38,093 nt of DNA, taken from positions 1-38,093 of the forward strand of contig NZ_FNLO01000019.1 in the NCBI RefSeq assembly GCF_900095735.1. The letters are read 5' to 3'. Under the pieces are notes generated by a model, which was not told where the DNA came from, ran no database searches, and was given only the letters and a program-made list of their open reading frames with translations. Shown here piece by piece: positions 10,298-18,786 of this stretch; positions within the stretch are counted from its first letter, which is position 1, and every line of letters begins with the position of its first letter. The position numbers and the translations under genes were made by a program. Origin of the DNA: Chitinasiproducens palmae. GTDB taxonomy: Bacteria; Pseudomonadota; Gammaproteobacteria; Burkholderiales; Burkholderiaceae.

Positions 10298-10335
10298 AAC
10301 GTCCTGCCGGCGCATCCAGCCGGCAGCGCAGCGAG

Positions 10336-12831
10336 TCAGGGACGCGCGGCGCCGAACGGCGACTCGGACGCCGGCGCGCTGCCACGCGTGGCATTGCCAC
10401 GCGGCGTGGCGCCCTTGGCACCGTCCTGGCCCTTCAGGACCGCGTCGTTGCTCAGCGTACCGCCGGCATTCGGCGAGCGGGTCTTGCCCGGCGGCGGCGC
10501 GCTCGGTCCGGTCCGCATTTGCGACAGCAGTTGCCCGCACGGCGCGTCCTTGTTGTTGCTCGGCGCGATCAGCGGGATCAATGCGGCCAACGGGTTGATC
10601 AGCCCCAGCGCAATCGCGCCACCGCCACGCGCAATCAGCGGCAGCGCGTCGACACCGACCTTCGGATGCTTGAAGGTGCCGCGTACATGCAACGGCGACC
10701 GCAGCGAGAAGATTCGGAAACCCTTGGTGTGCGGGTGCACGCCGAGGTCCATTTCCTCGCTCTTCAGGTTCACCGTGCCGTCGATGTTGATGATCGAGTC
10801 CTCGGTGTCGAACAGGAACAGCTTCGAGTTCACCACCCCATTGGTCACCGCGAAATCCGACGCCATGCAGTTGATCACCACCGTGCGGTTGCCGTACAGC
10901 TTTTCGATCACCGCGTTCGCGACATTCAGGCCGGCGGCCTCCATCAGGAAGGTGCTGATGCGTCCGTCGTTCACGAGCATCTTGATTTCGCCGTTCGACG
11001 CGCCCAGCAACGCCGCCACCGAGTTGCCGGTCGCGCTCAACGCCGCCTTGCCGTTCAGTTCGCCCAGGCTGGTCTGCATCGGCTGGAACGTCGGGAAGAG
11101 TTGCTTGAGCTTCATGTGCTGCGCGGTCAGATCGAGCTTACCCTTCATCGGCGTGCCGCTGCCGTCGAGGCGGATGTTCGAGTTGATCGTGCCGCCTGCC
11201 ACGCCGAAGCGCAGCGGCTCCAGCGACAACACCGCGTTGCGCATCACGATGTGCGTGTACAGGTTATTGATCGGCAGCGACTTGTCGCGGACGATATGCT
11301 GTCCCGTGAACTTGACGTCCGCATCCAGCGCGTTCCACCGATCGGTCTTGAACGGCTCGACCGGCAGCGCCTTGTCGCTCGGCTGCGACTTCGCATCGCC
11401 ACGCTGCTTCTTCTCGTTGTTCGAGCCAGCGCCGATCAGCGGTCCCAGGTCGTCGAACACGAGGTTGTGCGACAGCAGTTCGCCCGTCAGCTTCGGACGC
11501 GGCTTCACGGCCTCGTAGACCAGCGTACCGTTCAGGTCGCTACCGCCGACCCGGCCGGTAAAGTTTTCATAGCGATAAACCCCGCCATTCGACTTGGCAG
11601 TCTCGCCGTTCTTGTTGTTGTCGCCGCGCGGCAGCGTTGCGCGCAGACGTCCCTCCGTTGCGAACGGCTTGGTGTCCGGCAAGGTCACGCCCGTCAGCGG
11701 GTAGAACTTCGCCATGCTCACGCCCGACAGCCACAGCCGCAGGTCGATCGACTGCAAGTCGGCAGGACTGGTTACGGTACCGACCAGCGCGACGCGGATG
11801 TCGCCGATCCGCACGTCCGCCTGAACCGGATACGGTGCCCGCTTGTCCTGCAGCGTCAGTACGCCACCGACGCGGCCATTGCCCTTGACCGGGGCGTTGT
11901 TGTAGCTACCCTTGACCGTAAAGGCCAGCTGGTAGGGCTGTGACGGCATATGGGCCTGGTCGACCGCAGCGTGCGCGTCGGTCTGACTCACGTTCGCGCC
12001 GCGCTCGGCGGTGCTGGCCGCCGACGTTGCGCCATTGCCCTGCGCCGCATTGTCGGACGAGCCCGAGCCCGCGTGCGCCACCGCGGCAGCCGAGGCCGGC
12101 GCGGAGGCGGCGGGCGCCGAACCCGCCTTGCTGACCGAAGCGGCCTCCGAACTCGCATTCGCAGCCGCCGCCTTGCTGAAATGTTGCGCGCCTGAACTGC
12201 CAACGAATTCGGCAGACTGCTTGCGGGAAGTTTCGCCCTGCTGCTTCAACGCCTCGCCGAACGGAATCGGCTGGCCGAGCGTATCCACGCCGACTTCCAG
12301 GTCGACCTTCTTCGTTTCGTCGCGCACCTTGACCACGCCCTTTGCAAAGGTCAGATCGCCGAAATCGACGGTCCAGGCGCTGGGCTTGCCGGTCTCGCGC
12401 TTGCGGAACGTCCAGGTGTTGGAACCGTCGGCGCGCCGTTCGAGGTCGCCTTGCGGGTTTTCCAAATGGATTTCAGGTATCGACACTTCCTTGGCCAGCA
12501 GCGGCGGAATCGCCACGTCGAAGTCCACGGCGCCGACCTGGGCGAGGTGCGGATCCTTGGCCCAATCCGGATTACCGATCGTCAAGTCCTTTGCGGAGAC
12601 GTGCGGCCAAGGGAACCAGCCACGCCAACCGTGCGTGTTAGGCGGTCGGCGCCAATGCACGGAAAGGTCGCCGTTGATGGCGAACGGCCGTCCCAACTCC
12701 TCGCTGACCTTGTTGTTGATCCATGGCTTGGCGCGGTTCCAGTCGAACGTGGCGATGAAGATCACCAGAGCGACGATCAGGACCACGATCACCGCAAGGA
12801 CGGATAAGAGGATCTTCAGACCTCTGGACAT
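10336..12831 (-). CDS. AsmA-family protein
   Basis: An 831-residue envelope protein of the AsmA/YhjG superfamily, whose members are thought to form periplasmic bridge-like structures for phospholipid transport or outer-membrane assembly. A single N-terminal membrane anchor is at about residues 5-27 (ILLSVLAVIVVLIVALVIFI). A canonical AsmA start follows (WNRAKPWINNKVSEELGR, FAINGDLSVHWR). The C-terminal AsmA_2 region has MLVNDGRISTFLMEAAGLN and KGFRIFSLRSPLHVRGTFKH. An Ala/Ser-rich, low-complexity insert of about 85 residues (about 210-295) separates the two parts. The C-terminus is Pro/Gly/Ala-rich. GGGAG seven bases before ATG 12831 supports the start. It ends in its own intrinsic terminator, convergent with dodecin. 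Confidence 0.92.
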   Translation of the reverse strand: MSRGLKILLSVLAVIVVLIVALVIFIATFDWNRAKPWINNKVSEELGRPFAINGDLSVHWRRPPNTHGWRGWFPWPHVSAKDLTIGNPDWAKDPHLAQVGAVDFDVAIPPLLAKEVSIPEIHLENPQGDLERRADGSNTWTFRKRETGKPSAWTVDFGDLTFAKGVVKVRDETKKVDLEVGVDTLGQPIPFGEALKQQGETSRKQSAEFVGSSGAQHFSKAAAANASSEAASVSKAGSAPAASAPASAAAVAHAGSGSSDNAAQGNGATSAASTAERGANVSQTDAHAAVDQAHMPSQPYQLAFTVKGSYNNAPVKGNGRVGGVLTLQDKRAPYPVQADVRIGDIRVALVGTVTSPADLQSIDLRLWLSGVSMAKFYPLTGVTLPDTKPFATEGRLRATLPRGDNNKNGETAKSNGGVYRYENFTGRVGGSDLNGTLVYEAVKPRPKLTGELLSHNLVFDDLGPLIGAGSNNEKKQRGDAKSQPSDKALPVEPFKTDRWNALDADVKFTGQHIVRDKSLPINNLYTHIVMRNAVLSLEPLRFGVAGGTINSNIRLDGSGTPMKGKLDLTAQHMKLKQLFPTFQPMQTSLGELNGKAALSATGNSVAALLGASNGEIKMLVNDGRISTFLMEAAGLNVANAVIEKLYGNRTVVINCMASDFAVTNGVVNSKLFLFDTEDSIINIDGTVNLKSEEMDLGVHPHTKGFRIFSLRSPLHVRGTFKHPKVGVDALPLIARGGGAIALGLINPLAALIPLIAPSNNKDAPCGQLLSQMRTGPSAPPPGKTRSPNAGGTLSNDAVLKGQDGAKGATPRGNATRGSAPASESPFGAARP

Positions 12832-13198
12832 ATGCAGGCTCCCTGGCTTCGCTTTTGCGGCCTTTTAAGCAAAAAGCTTGCCTTCGCATCCATCAATGCG
12901 ATGTTCGGCGGGGCATGCAACGCCGAAACTGCGCCCACTTGGAGGCGCTCCGGCCGCCATCCGATGACACCGCCAGACGGGGCATGCGCGTTGGGGCCCC
13001 GGTGCGGACGCCGTCGGCGGCGGTGGCATGCCGGCGGCATGTTTCGCACCGGGCGCGCGAAGCGCATGCACCCGGCGCGAGCGAGCCAGGCGTGCCCGCG
13101 CGGTCGATTCCGCCAAGAAAGATGGAATAACGACACGCGCGCACGACGACAGCCAGGAACCCGGCCGTCCTGCGGTCGCGTGCGTTGCCCCGGCGTCG
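12832..13198. other. Intergenic region between the hybrid kinase and the AsmA gene
   Basis: 367 bases lie between two minus-strand genes. The stretch contains the asmA ribosome site and an exact 6-bp hairpin CATGCC-GGC-GGCATG at 13027-13041. The hairpin has no T-run, so a terminator for the phytochrome operon cannot be claimed. The AT-richer patch at about 12860-12885 probably includes the asmA promoter. No coding frame is convincing. Confidence 0.5.
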
Positions 13199-15127
13199 CT
13201 ACGCGGTCAAGGCCGCGATCAATTGCCCGAGACGTTCGAAGCTGACCGGCTTGGTCAAGTGATCGCTGAAGCCCGCTTCCCGCGAGCGTCGCACGTCCTC
13301 TTCCATGCCGTAGCCGGTGATGGCGATCGAAGGCGCGGCACCTCGCCGCTCGCGCCAGCGCGTGACGATATCGAGCCCGGTGCCGTCTGGCAGGCCGATG
13401 TCGCTGATCAACAGATCGAACGGACCCGCGTCGATATGGCGGTGCGCATCGGCGACGCTGGCCGCGACACTCACCTCGTGTGCATCAATCTCAAGGAGCG
13501 AGGCCATTGCGAAGGCCGTGTCCTCGTTGTCTTCTACGAGCAGGATCTTCAAGGCGCGCGCTTTCTGTTGATTGGATGGGCCGGCGTCGAGCGCCGCTGG
13601 CGCCGTCTGTTCCGGCAGGATCGGCAATGACAACGTGAAGGTAGCACCCTGTCCAGGCCCTGGGCTGGCCACCGACAGCGTGCCGCCGTGTTTGAGGGCC
13701 AGCGTGTTGGCGATCGCCAGCCCCAGGCCAAGGCCGCCGAAGCTGCGCCGGATCGAATCGTCGGCCTGTTCGAACGCAGAGAAGATGCGCGGCAACGCGG
13801 CCTCCTCGATGCCGATGCCGGTGTCGCGCACCGTGACGGCCACTGTCTCGTCGCCCGGATTGCTGAGGGCGATACTGACGCTGCCGCCCGTCGGCGTGAA
13901 TTTCACCGCGTTGCGCAGCAGATTCCATACGATCTGCTGCACCCGCGCGGCGTCGCCGGAAACCCGCGTCGCGTCGGCCCCGCGGGATACTGACAGGGCG
14001 AGACGCTTGCTGGCGATGTCGTCGGCGGACATGTCGACGACGTGATCGACCAGCGACGCTATATCGATCGGCTCGAAGTTCAGGCTCAGCTTGCCGCGCG
14101 AGATGCTGGTCAGGTCGAGCAGGTCGTCGATCAGGCGCGCCTCGAGTTCGACATTGCGTCGAATCACGTCGAGCTGTCCGGCTATCTCCGGCAGACCTTG
14201 CTGATGACGGACCTGGATCAGGCGCACCGCGGCCAGAATCGGCGTGAGCGGCGTACGCAGTTCGTGCGACAGCACCGCCAGGAAGTGGTCCTTGGCCTGG
14301 TTCGCCGTCTCGGCCTGCTCCTTCGCGACACGCAGCGCATCGGCCGCCATCCGCGCCTCGGTGGTGTCCCGGATAATCTTGGAGAAACCCAGCAAGGCGC
14401 CCCGCTCGTCACGAATCGCGGTGGTGACGATGGAGGCGAATACCGAGTGTCCATCCTTGCACCAGAGCCATCGATCGTCGCTGCAACTGCCCAGCGTGCG
14501 CGCCTGCTCCAGTTCGGCGTCGAACAAGCCGTCCTCGCGCTCGCTGGCGCTGAGGAAGATGTCCGGCCTGCGCCCGACGATCTCCTGGGCCTCGTAGCCA
14601 AGCAGACGCTTGGCAGCCGTATTCCACGTGCTGATCGCGCCGCTCGGATCCAGGCTCAAGACCGCGTAATCCTTCAGCGCATCGATCAACTGCCGGAAGT
14701 GAGTCTCGGTCCGGCGCAACGCGCGCTCCGCCTGCGTGCGCTGGCGACGCACGTCGCGCTCGCCCAACGCGCGCATCACCACCGCCGGCAAGCGTGTCAG
14801 ACGCTGTTTCAGCACATAGTCGGTGGCGCCCTGCTTGAGCATGTCCACCGCGTTCTCTTCGCCGAGCATGCCCGACAGGAAGATGAACGGCAGGTCGGCG
14901 TCGAACGCGCGGACGATCGCGAGCGCTTCCGGTCCCGAAAAGGTCGGCAGGACGAAATCGGCCAGCACCACGTCGAACGCGGTAGCCTCGAGCGCGCGGC
15001 GCAGGCCGTCGGCGGTGTCGACGCGTTGCGCCGCGCAGTCGAAACCATCGACTTCCAGTCGCATCAGCGCAAGGTCGATGTCGAGCGCGTTGTCTTCGAC
15101 AAGCAGAACTCGCAGCGGCTGTCTCAC
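13199..15127 (-). CDS. Hybrid histidine kinase, receiver-PAS-HisKA-HATPase-receiver
   Basis: A 642-residue soluble hybrid kinase, the last gene of the phytochrome operon. The N-terminal receiver (about residues 5-120) has LRVLLVEDNALD and phosphoacceptor D57 in LADFVLP. A PAS domain (about 145-260) precedes HisKA with H288 in LAVLSHELRTP. The HATPase has N-box LRNAVKF, G1 DTGIGI and G2 GGLGLGLAI (about 400-510). A C-terminal receiver has LKILLVEDNEDTA and D576 in ISDIGLP. The start is GTG 15127, overlapping the stop of the upstream response regulator by four bases. The frame stays open upstream to 15463, but that part reads the receiver gene in another phase. Two receivers flanking one kinase suggest input and output of a multi-step phosphorelay. 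It has no membrane segment and no DNA-binding domain. Confidence 0.93.
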   Translation of the reverse strand: MRQPLRVLLVEDNALDIDLALMRLEVDGFDCAAQRVDTADGLRRALEATAFDVVLADFVLPTFSGPEALAIVRAFDADLPFIFLSGMLGEENAVDMLKQGATDYVLKQRLTRLPAVVMRALGERDVRRQRTQAERALRRTETHFRQLIDALKDYAVLSLDPSGAISTWNTAAKRLLGYEAQEIVGRRPDIFLSASEREDGLFDAELEQARTLGSCSDDRWLWCKDGHSVFASIVTTAIRDERGALLGFSKIIRDTTEARMAADALRVAKEQAETANQAKDHFLAVLSHELRTPLTPILAAVRLIQVRHQQGLPEIAGQLDVIRRNVELEARLIDDLLDLTSISRGKLSLNFEPIDIASLVDHVVDMSADDIASKRLALSVSRGADATRVSGDAARVQQIVWNLLRNAVKFTPTGGSVSIALSNPGDETVAVTVRDTGIGIEEAALPRIFSAFEQADDSIRRSFGGLGLGLAIANTLALKHGGTLSVASPGPGQGATFTLSLPILPEQTAPAALDAGPSNQQKARALKILLVEDNEDTAFAMASLLEIDAHEVSVAASVADAHRHIDAGPFDLLISDIGLPDGTGLDIVTRWRERRGAAPSIAITGYGMEEDVRRSREAGFSDHLTKPVSFERLGQLIAALTA

Positions 15128-15609
15128 GTCGGCTGCGGCCCCCGGCCCGACTGTTCGATGTTGCGGGCGAGACGAACCGAGCCGGGCGGCGGCTCGTTGA
15201 GCACCGCCCAGAACATGCCCAGTTCGGTGATCGCGCCGACGAACTCGCGGAATTCGACCGGCTTGACGACGTACGCGTTCACGCCACGCTCGTAGCTGCG
15301 CACCAGATCCTGCTCCTCTCGCGAAGACGTCAGCATCACCACCGGCACGCTTTTCAGTTCCGGACGCGAGCGGATGAACAGCAGCACCTCGAGACCGTCG
15401 ACCTTGGGCAGCTTCAGATCGAGCAGAATCACCGCCGGGTTGCCGGTCGTGCGGCCCTCCCATTGCCCCGCGCTGGTCAGGTAGTCGATCGCCTCGGCGC
15501 CGTCGCGGGCAATCACGACTTCGTTCGCAAGCTGGCTGCGCTCGAGCGCCAGCAGGGTCAGCTCGAGGTCGCTCGGGTTGTCTTCAACCAGCAGGATCGG
15601 TTTGATCAT
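15124..15609 (-). CDS. Single-domain response regulator (Rcp1-like receiver)
   Basis: A 161-residue stand-alone receiver. ILLVEDNPSDLELTLLAL gives the acidic pocket, ILLDLKLPKVDG the phosphoacceptor D64, VVMLTSS the conserved Thr/Ser, and VVKPVEF the Lys. A C-terminal extension of about 25 residues follows the receiver fold. Receivers of this shape, with a Leu-rich first helix and a lengthened end, are the usual partners of bacterial phytochromes (Rcp1 type). ATG 15609 lies 17 bases after the bphP stop, with a weak GGA 7 bases upstream. The stop overlaps the GTG of the hybrid kinase. It has no output domain, so it would act by protein contact or pass phosphate on. Confidence 0.92.
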   Translation of the reverse strand: MIKPILLVEDNPSDLELTLLALERSQLANEVVIARDGAEAIDYLTSAGQWEGRTTGNPAVILLDLKLPKVDGLEVLLFIRSRPELKSVPVVMLTSSREEQDLVRSYERGVNAYVVKPVEFREFVGAITELGMFWAVLNEPPPGSVRLARNIEQSGRGPQPT

Positions 15610-15626
15610 TGAAATGTCCGGTGTCG

Positions 15627-18035
15627 TCACTGTGCCGGGCCTGCGCCGATGCCGGCGACCGGTTCGGCTTCGTCCACACTCTGGAAACGCTTCGGCAGCG
15701 AAAAATGGAACGTCGCGCCCTCGTCCAGCTTGCCGTCGGCCCACGTCCGGCCGCCGTGACGCTCGACGATGCGCCGCACGTTCGCCAGTCCGATGCCGGT
15801 GCCCTCGAATTCCTCGAAGCGGTGCAGGCGCTGGAACACGCCGAACAGCTTGGGCGCGTACTTCATGTCGAAACCCACGCCGTTGTCGGAAATCGAGAAG
15901 ACCCACTCGTCCGCCTGCTCCTGCGCCGCGATCGAGATCCGCGCGGTCTCGCGCGGCTGCGTGTACTTGACCGCATTCGAGACAAGGTTGCGCAGCGCCA
16001 ACAGCAGGAACGCGGCATCTCCCACCACCGACGGCAGTTTTCCAACCGTCCATTCGATCTTGCGAGACTGGGTCTGGGCGCGCGATTCGTCGATGACCGT
16101 ACGCACTAGCTCGTCCATTTCGAGACGCGCCGGCCGCAGCGCCGCGCGGCCCATCTGCGAGAAGGTCAGCAAGTCGTCGACCAGCGTGCCGGCCAGCCGC
16201 GCCGAGTCGACGATGTTCTTCAAGAAACGCTTGCCCCTGTCCGACAGGTATTCGCTTTCATACTCGGCGAGCAGGTCGCCATAGCCGACGATGTGGCGCA
16301 GTGGCGCGCGCAGGTCATGAGACACGGAGTACGAGAAGGCTTCGAGTTCCTTGTTCGCTCGGCCCAGTTCCGCAGCCAGCGAGGCCATTTCCTCGGCGCG
16401 CTTGAGCACGATGCCCAGCGCGGCATGGCGGAACTCGGCCGCCATGCCGATCTCGCTGCTGCGCCACCGCACCGATCGGCCGCGCACCGTCTGGCACCAG
16501 GTCTCGAAACTGCGCCGGGGCGACAGCCGCAGGCCGTCCTGCGCAGACGTCGCAACCTTGCCGCGCGGGTCGCCGGCCCATTCGATCACGCGCACCACCT
16601 CGGGACGGAACCAGATCACGAAGTTGCGATGCAGCTTTGAAATCTGCACGGCGAGCACGCCGCTTGCCACGTGCCGGAACTCCATCGCCTCGGGCATCAG
16701 ATCGCTCAGGCACTCCGTGTAGAACACGTCCCGGTTCGAATGCGTCGCCATCCAGTCGACCAGCGCATGGATGAAACGCTGGTTCGGCGTCTCGCCCACC
16801 GCCGCGAGCCGGCCATCGATCACGATGGCCACGCCATTGCCGCTCATGAAACCGAGGAATTCGCGGGGCACCGACACCAGGCCCGCGACGAAATCGTCAC
16901 AGTCCGCCATCGTCGAAATCAGGCTCACCAGCGTGCCGCGCAATGCCAGCCGGTGGTCCGTGTCGTCGCCCAACTCCTTCGATTCGATCTGCAGCGCGAG
17001 AATCTGCCCGACATGCTCGCAGGCCAGCCGCGTGTCGAGCGTGGCGATCATCGGTTCGCGGTGATGGCATGAAATCAAGCCCCAGAGCTTGCCGTCGACG
17101 ACGATCGAGATCGACATCGACGCGCCGGTGCCCATGTTGCGCATGTATTCGAGGTGGACCGGCGAGACGCTGCGCAGCGCGGCGAAGCTCAGGTCCAGCG
17201 GTGCGTCGGCCGCGCCGGACGCCGACAGGATCGGCACCGGCTCGTAATTCGAATTCGCGATCAGGCGGATGCGACTCGCCAGATACAGTTCGCGAGCCTG
17301 CGCGGGCACGTCGGAGGCGGGAAAGCGCTGTCCGAGATAAGACGGATAGCCGGCCTCCCGATCCTCGGCCAGCACGTGACCGTGGCCATCCTCGTCGAAG
17401 CGATACACGAGCACACGGCCGAAGCCGCAGATCGCCCGCACTTCCGTGGCAGCAGCCTCGCACAGTTCGATGACCGTGCGCGCCCGCTCCAACCGCGTCA
17501 CGAAGGCCCGTACCAGCGGATAGACGCTGGCGCCCGGCCCAGCCACCCTGAATGCCGGCTCCCCTTCCAGAATCAGTACGTCGGCGCGGCGATGCAGCGC
17601 GAAACTGAAATGGCTCGCACCGCCGTTCGCGGCGTGTTCGGCAATCGCGTCCGCGGACGCGCCCGCGATCACCGCCTCCCGGGTCTCCCCGCGTGCGAAG
17701 ATGCCCAAGTGCAGCGGGTTGTCGTCGATCGTCCGCTCCAGCCCGGTCCGCACTGCCTGCACCAACGCCTCGCCGAACGTCTCGGCAAGCGTGCGGCCCA
17801 ACGGCGCCGCCGCTGCCGGACCAAAGCCGTAGGTGGCGACGTTCGCGGAGGCACGTTCGATGACCAGCGACACCGGATCGAAAGTGACGAGGAAGCCGTG
17901 GGGTTGGATCGCGCCGGGAATCCGGATCGGCTCGCGTGCGCAAAGTTCCAGATCCGTCGCCTGCGCGTCTACCTGCGCGTCTACCTGCGCATTTGCCTGC
18001 GCATTTGCCTGCTTCCCGACGAGCACCTCGGTCAT
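15627..18035 (-). CDS. bphP: Bacteriophytochrome histidine kinase BphP
   Basis: An 802-residue red/far-red photoreceptor kinase. PAS (about residues 28-130) carries the predicted biliverdin-binding Cys32 in LELCAREPIRIPGAIQPHG. GAF (about 150-325) has the FPASDVP motif with D242 and the chromophore-contacting His of PVHLEYMRNMG near 294. PHY (about 335-515) has the tongue motif PRRSFE near 507. HisKA has H573 in YSVSHDLRAPLRH, and HATPase covers about 680-790 (N-box LRNLVSNAVKYT, G1 DNGVGF, G2 GTGIGL). All parts needed for chromophore binding and signalling are present. The ATG overlaps the heme oxygenase stop by four bases, so pigment enzyme and apoprotein are co-translated. Codons 10-25 are a 12-base tandem repeat just before the Cys. 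Confidence 0.97.
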   Translation of the reverse strand: MTEVLVGKQANAQANAQVDAQVDAQATDLELCAREPIRIPGAIQPHGFLVTFDPVSLVIERASANVATYGFGPAAAAPLGRTLAETFGEALVQAVRTGLERTIDDNPLHLGIFARGETREAVIAGASADAIAEHAANGGASHFSFALHRRADVLILEGEPAFRVAGPGASVYPLVRAFVTRLERARTVIELCEAAATEVRAICGFGRVLVYRFDEDGHGHVLAEDREAGYPSYLGQRFPASDVPAQARELYLASRIRLIANSNYEPVPILSASGAADAPLDLSFAALRSVSPVHLEYMRNMGTGASMSISIVVDGKLWGLISCHHREPMIATLDTRLACEHVGQILALQIESKELGDDTDHRLALRGTLVSLISTMADCDDFVAGLVSVPREFLGFMSGNGVAIVIDGRLAAVGETPNQRFIHALVDWMATHSNRDVFYTECLSDLMPEAMEFRHVASGVLAVQISKLHRNFVIWFRPEVVRVIEWAGDPRGKVATSAQDGLRLSPRRSFETWCQTVRGRSVRWRSSEIGMAAEFRHAALGIVLKRAEEMASLAAELGRANKELEAFSYSVSHDLRAPLRHIVGYGDLLAEYESEYLSDRGKRFLKNIVDSARLAGTLVDDLLTFSQMGRAALRPARLEMDELVRTVIDESRAQTQSRKIEWTVGKLPSVVGDAAFLLLALRNLVSNAVKYTQPRETARISIAAQEQADEWVFSISDNGVGFDMKYAPKLFGVFQRLHRFEEFEGTGIGLANVRRIVERHGGRTWADGKLDEGATFHFSLPKRFQSVDEAEPVAGIGAGPAQ
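17961..18008. repeat. 12-base tandem repeat inside bphP, four units
   Basis: Two copies of ctgcgcgtctac are followed by two of ctgcgcatttgc. On the minus strand they encode the Asn/Val-Ala/Asp-Gln-Ala repeats of BphP residues 10-25. The unit length is a multiple of three, so copy changes would keep the frame. Confidence 0.88.
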
Positions 18036-18637
18036 TGCGCCACCTCCGCCGTATGGTCGGCCCCGATGCCGCGCGCCGCGAACCAGGCGCTCATTTCCTC
18101 GAATGCTTGCCGCGCGCCGACCACGCAGGCATCCACGGACGCCGCCGTGTCATCGACGGTGTGCGCGGCCAACGCACGGAATGCCTTCCACTGGCTGCCG
18201 GTTGCCGCGCCATAGCCGTCGAAATACCGATTGCCGGCACCCGGCGCAAGATGAAAGCGTTCCGCGGCGGCAGGCGCGATGAAGCGTCCGCCCAGCGTCG
18301 ATCCTTCCATCACGTACCAGGCGCCGATCAGGCCTGGCAAGCCGGTCGGGACGTCGAGCGCGGTGCACCGTATCACCGTGTCCGGCGCAACGCCCAGCGC
18401 CGCGGCGTCCTGTTCCAGCCATGATGCCTTGCGCCGTGCGTCGAACTCACCGGTCAACGAGGCCGGCAGCGCCGCCGCCATCCGCTCCTCCCACGGGGCG
18501 ACGAAGCCCAGAAACGCGCAGACGATCTTTGTATAGGCGGCGAGGTCGCAATCCAGCTGGCCTAGGCCCAGCTGACGCTCCAGGCGGTCATGGCAATCCG
18601 CAGTGCGGGCTTTCAACGAGGCGAGCAGTTCGGGCAT
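18032..18637 (-). CDS. bphO: Heme oxygenase BphO (biliverdin synthesis)
   Basis: A 201-residue heme oxygenase that opens heme to biliverdin, CO and iron, supplying the chromophore for BphP. The proximal heme ligand is H16 in RTADCHDRLE. The distal helix reads AWYVMEGSTLGGRFI, the diagnostic Gly-rich motif of the family. The length is typical for bacterial HemO/BphO. It is the first gene of the phytochrome operon, with its stop overlapping the bphP start (ATGA). No strong ribosome site is visible before ATG 18637. A possible -10 element TACAAT lies at 18693-18698 (minus strand), but no good -35 accompanies it. An iron-acquisition role is less likely given the neighbour. Confidence 0.95.
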   Translation of the reverse strand: MPELLASLKARTADCHDRLERQLGLGQLDCDLAAYTKIVCAFLGFVAPWEERMAAALPASLTGEFDARRKASWLEQDAAALGVAPDTVIRCTALDVPTGLPGLIGAWYVMEGSTLGGRFIAPAAAERFHLAPGAGNRYFDGYGAATGSQWKAFRALAAHTVDDTAASVDACVVGARQAFEEMSAWFAARGIGADHTAEVAQ

Positions 18638-18786
18638 GGCGGCGAGAGGACAGGAATACGCGGCCTACGGCGCCGACGCAGAGAAGCTCCCCATTGTAAC
18701 GGTCTTTGCCCAACACTATGCGGGCCGTGCGGCCGAGGCCTGTCAACGGCTTGCCCGCGCCGCGACCGCGCGCGCGGCCGCCCGCT

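Noticed and set aside
15128-15463. N-terminal extension of the hybrid kinase
   Set aside because: This part reads the response regulator gene in another phase and has no domain; GTG 15127 overlaps the upstream stop as in a coupled operon.
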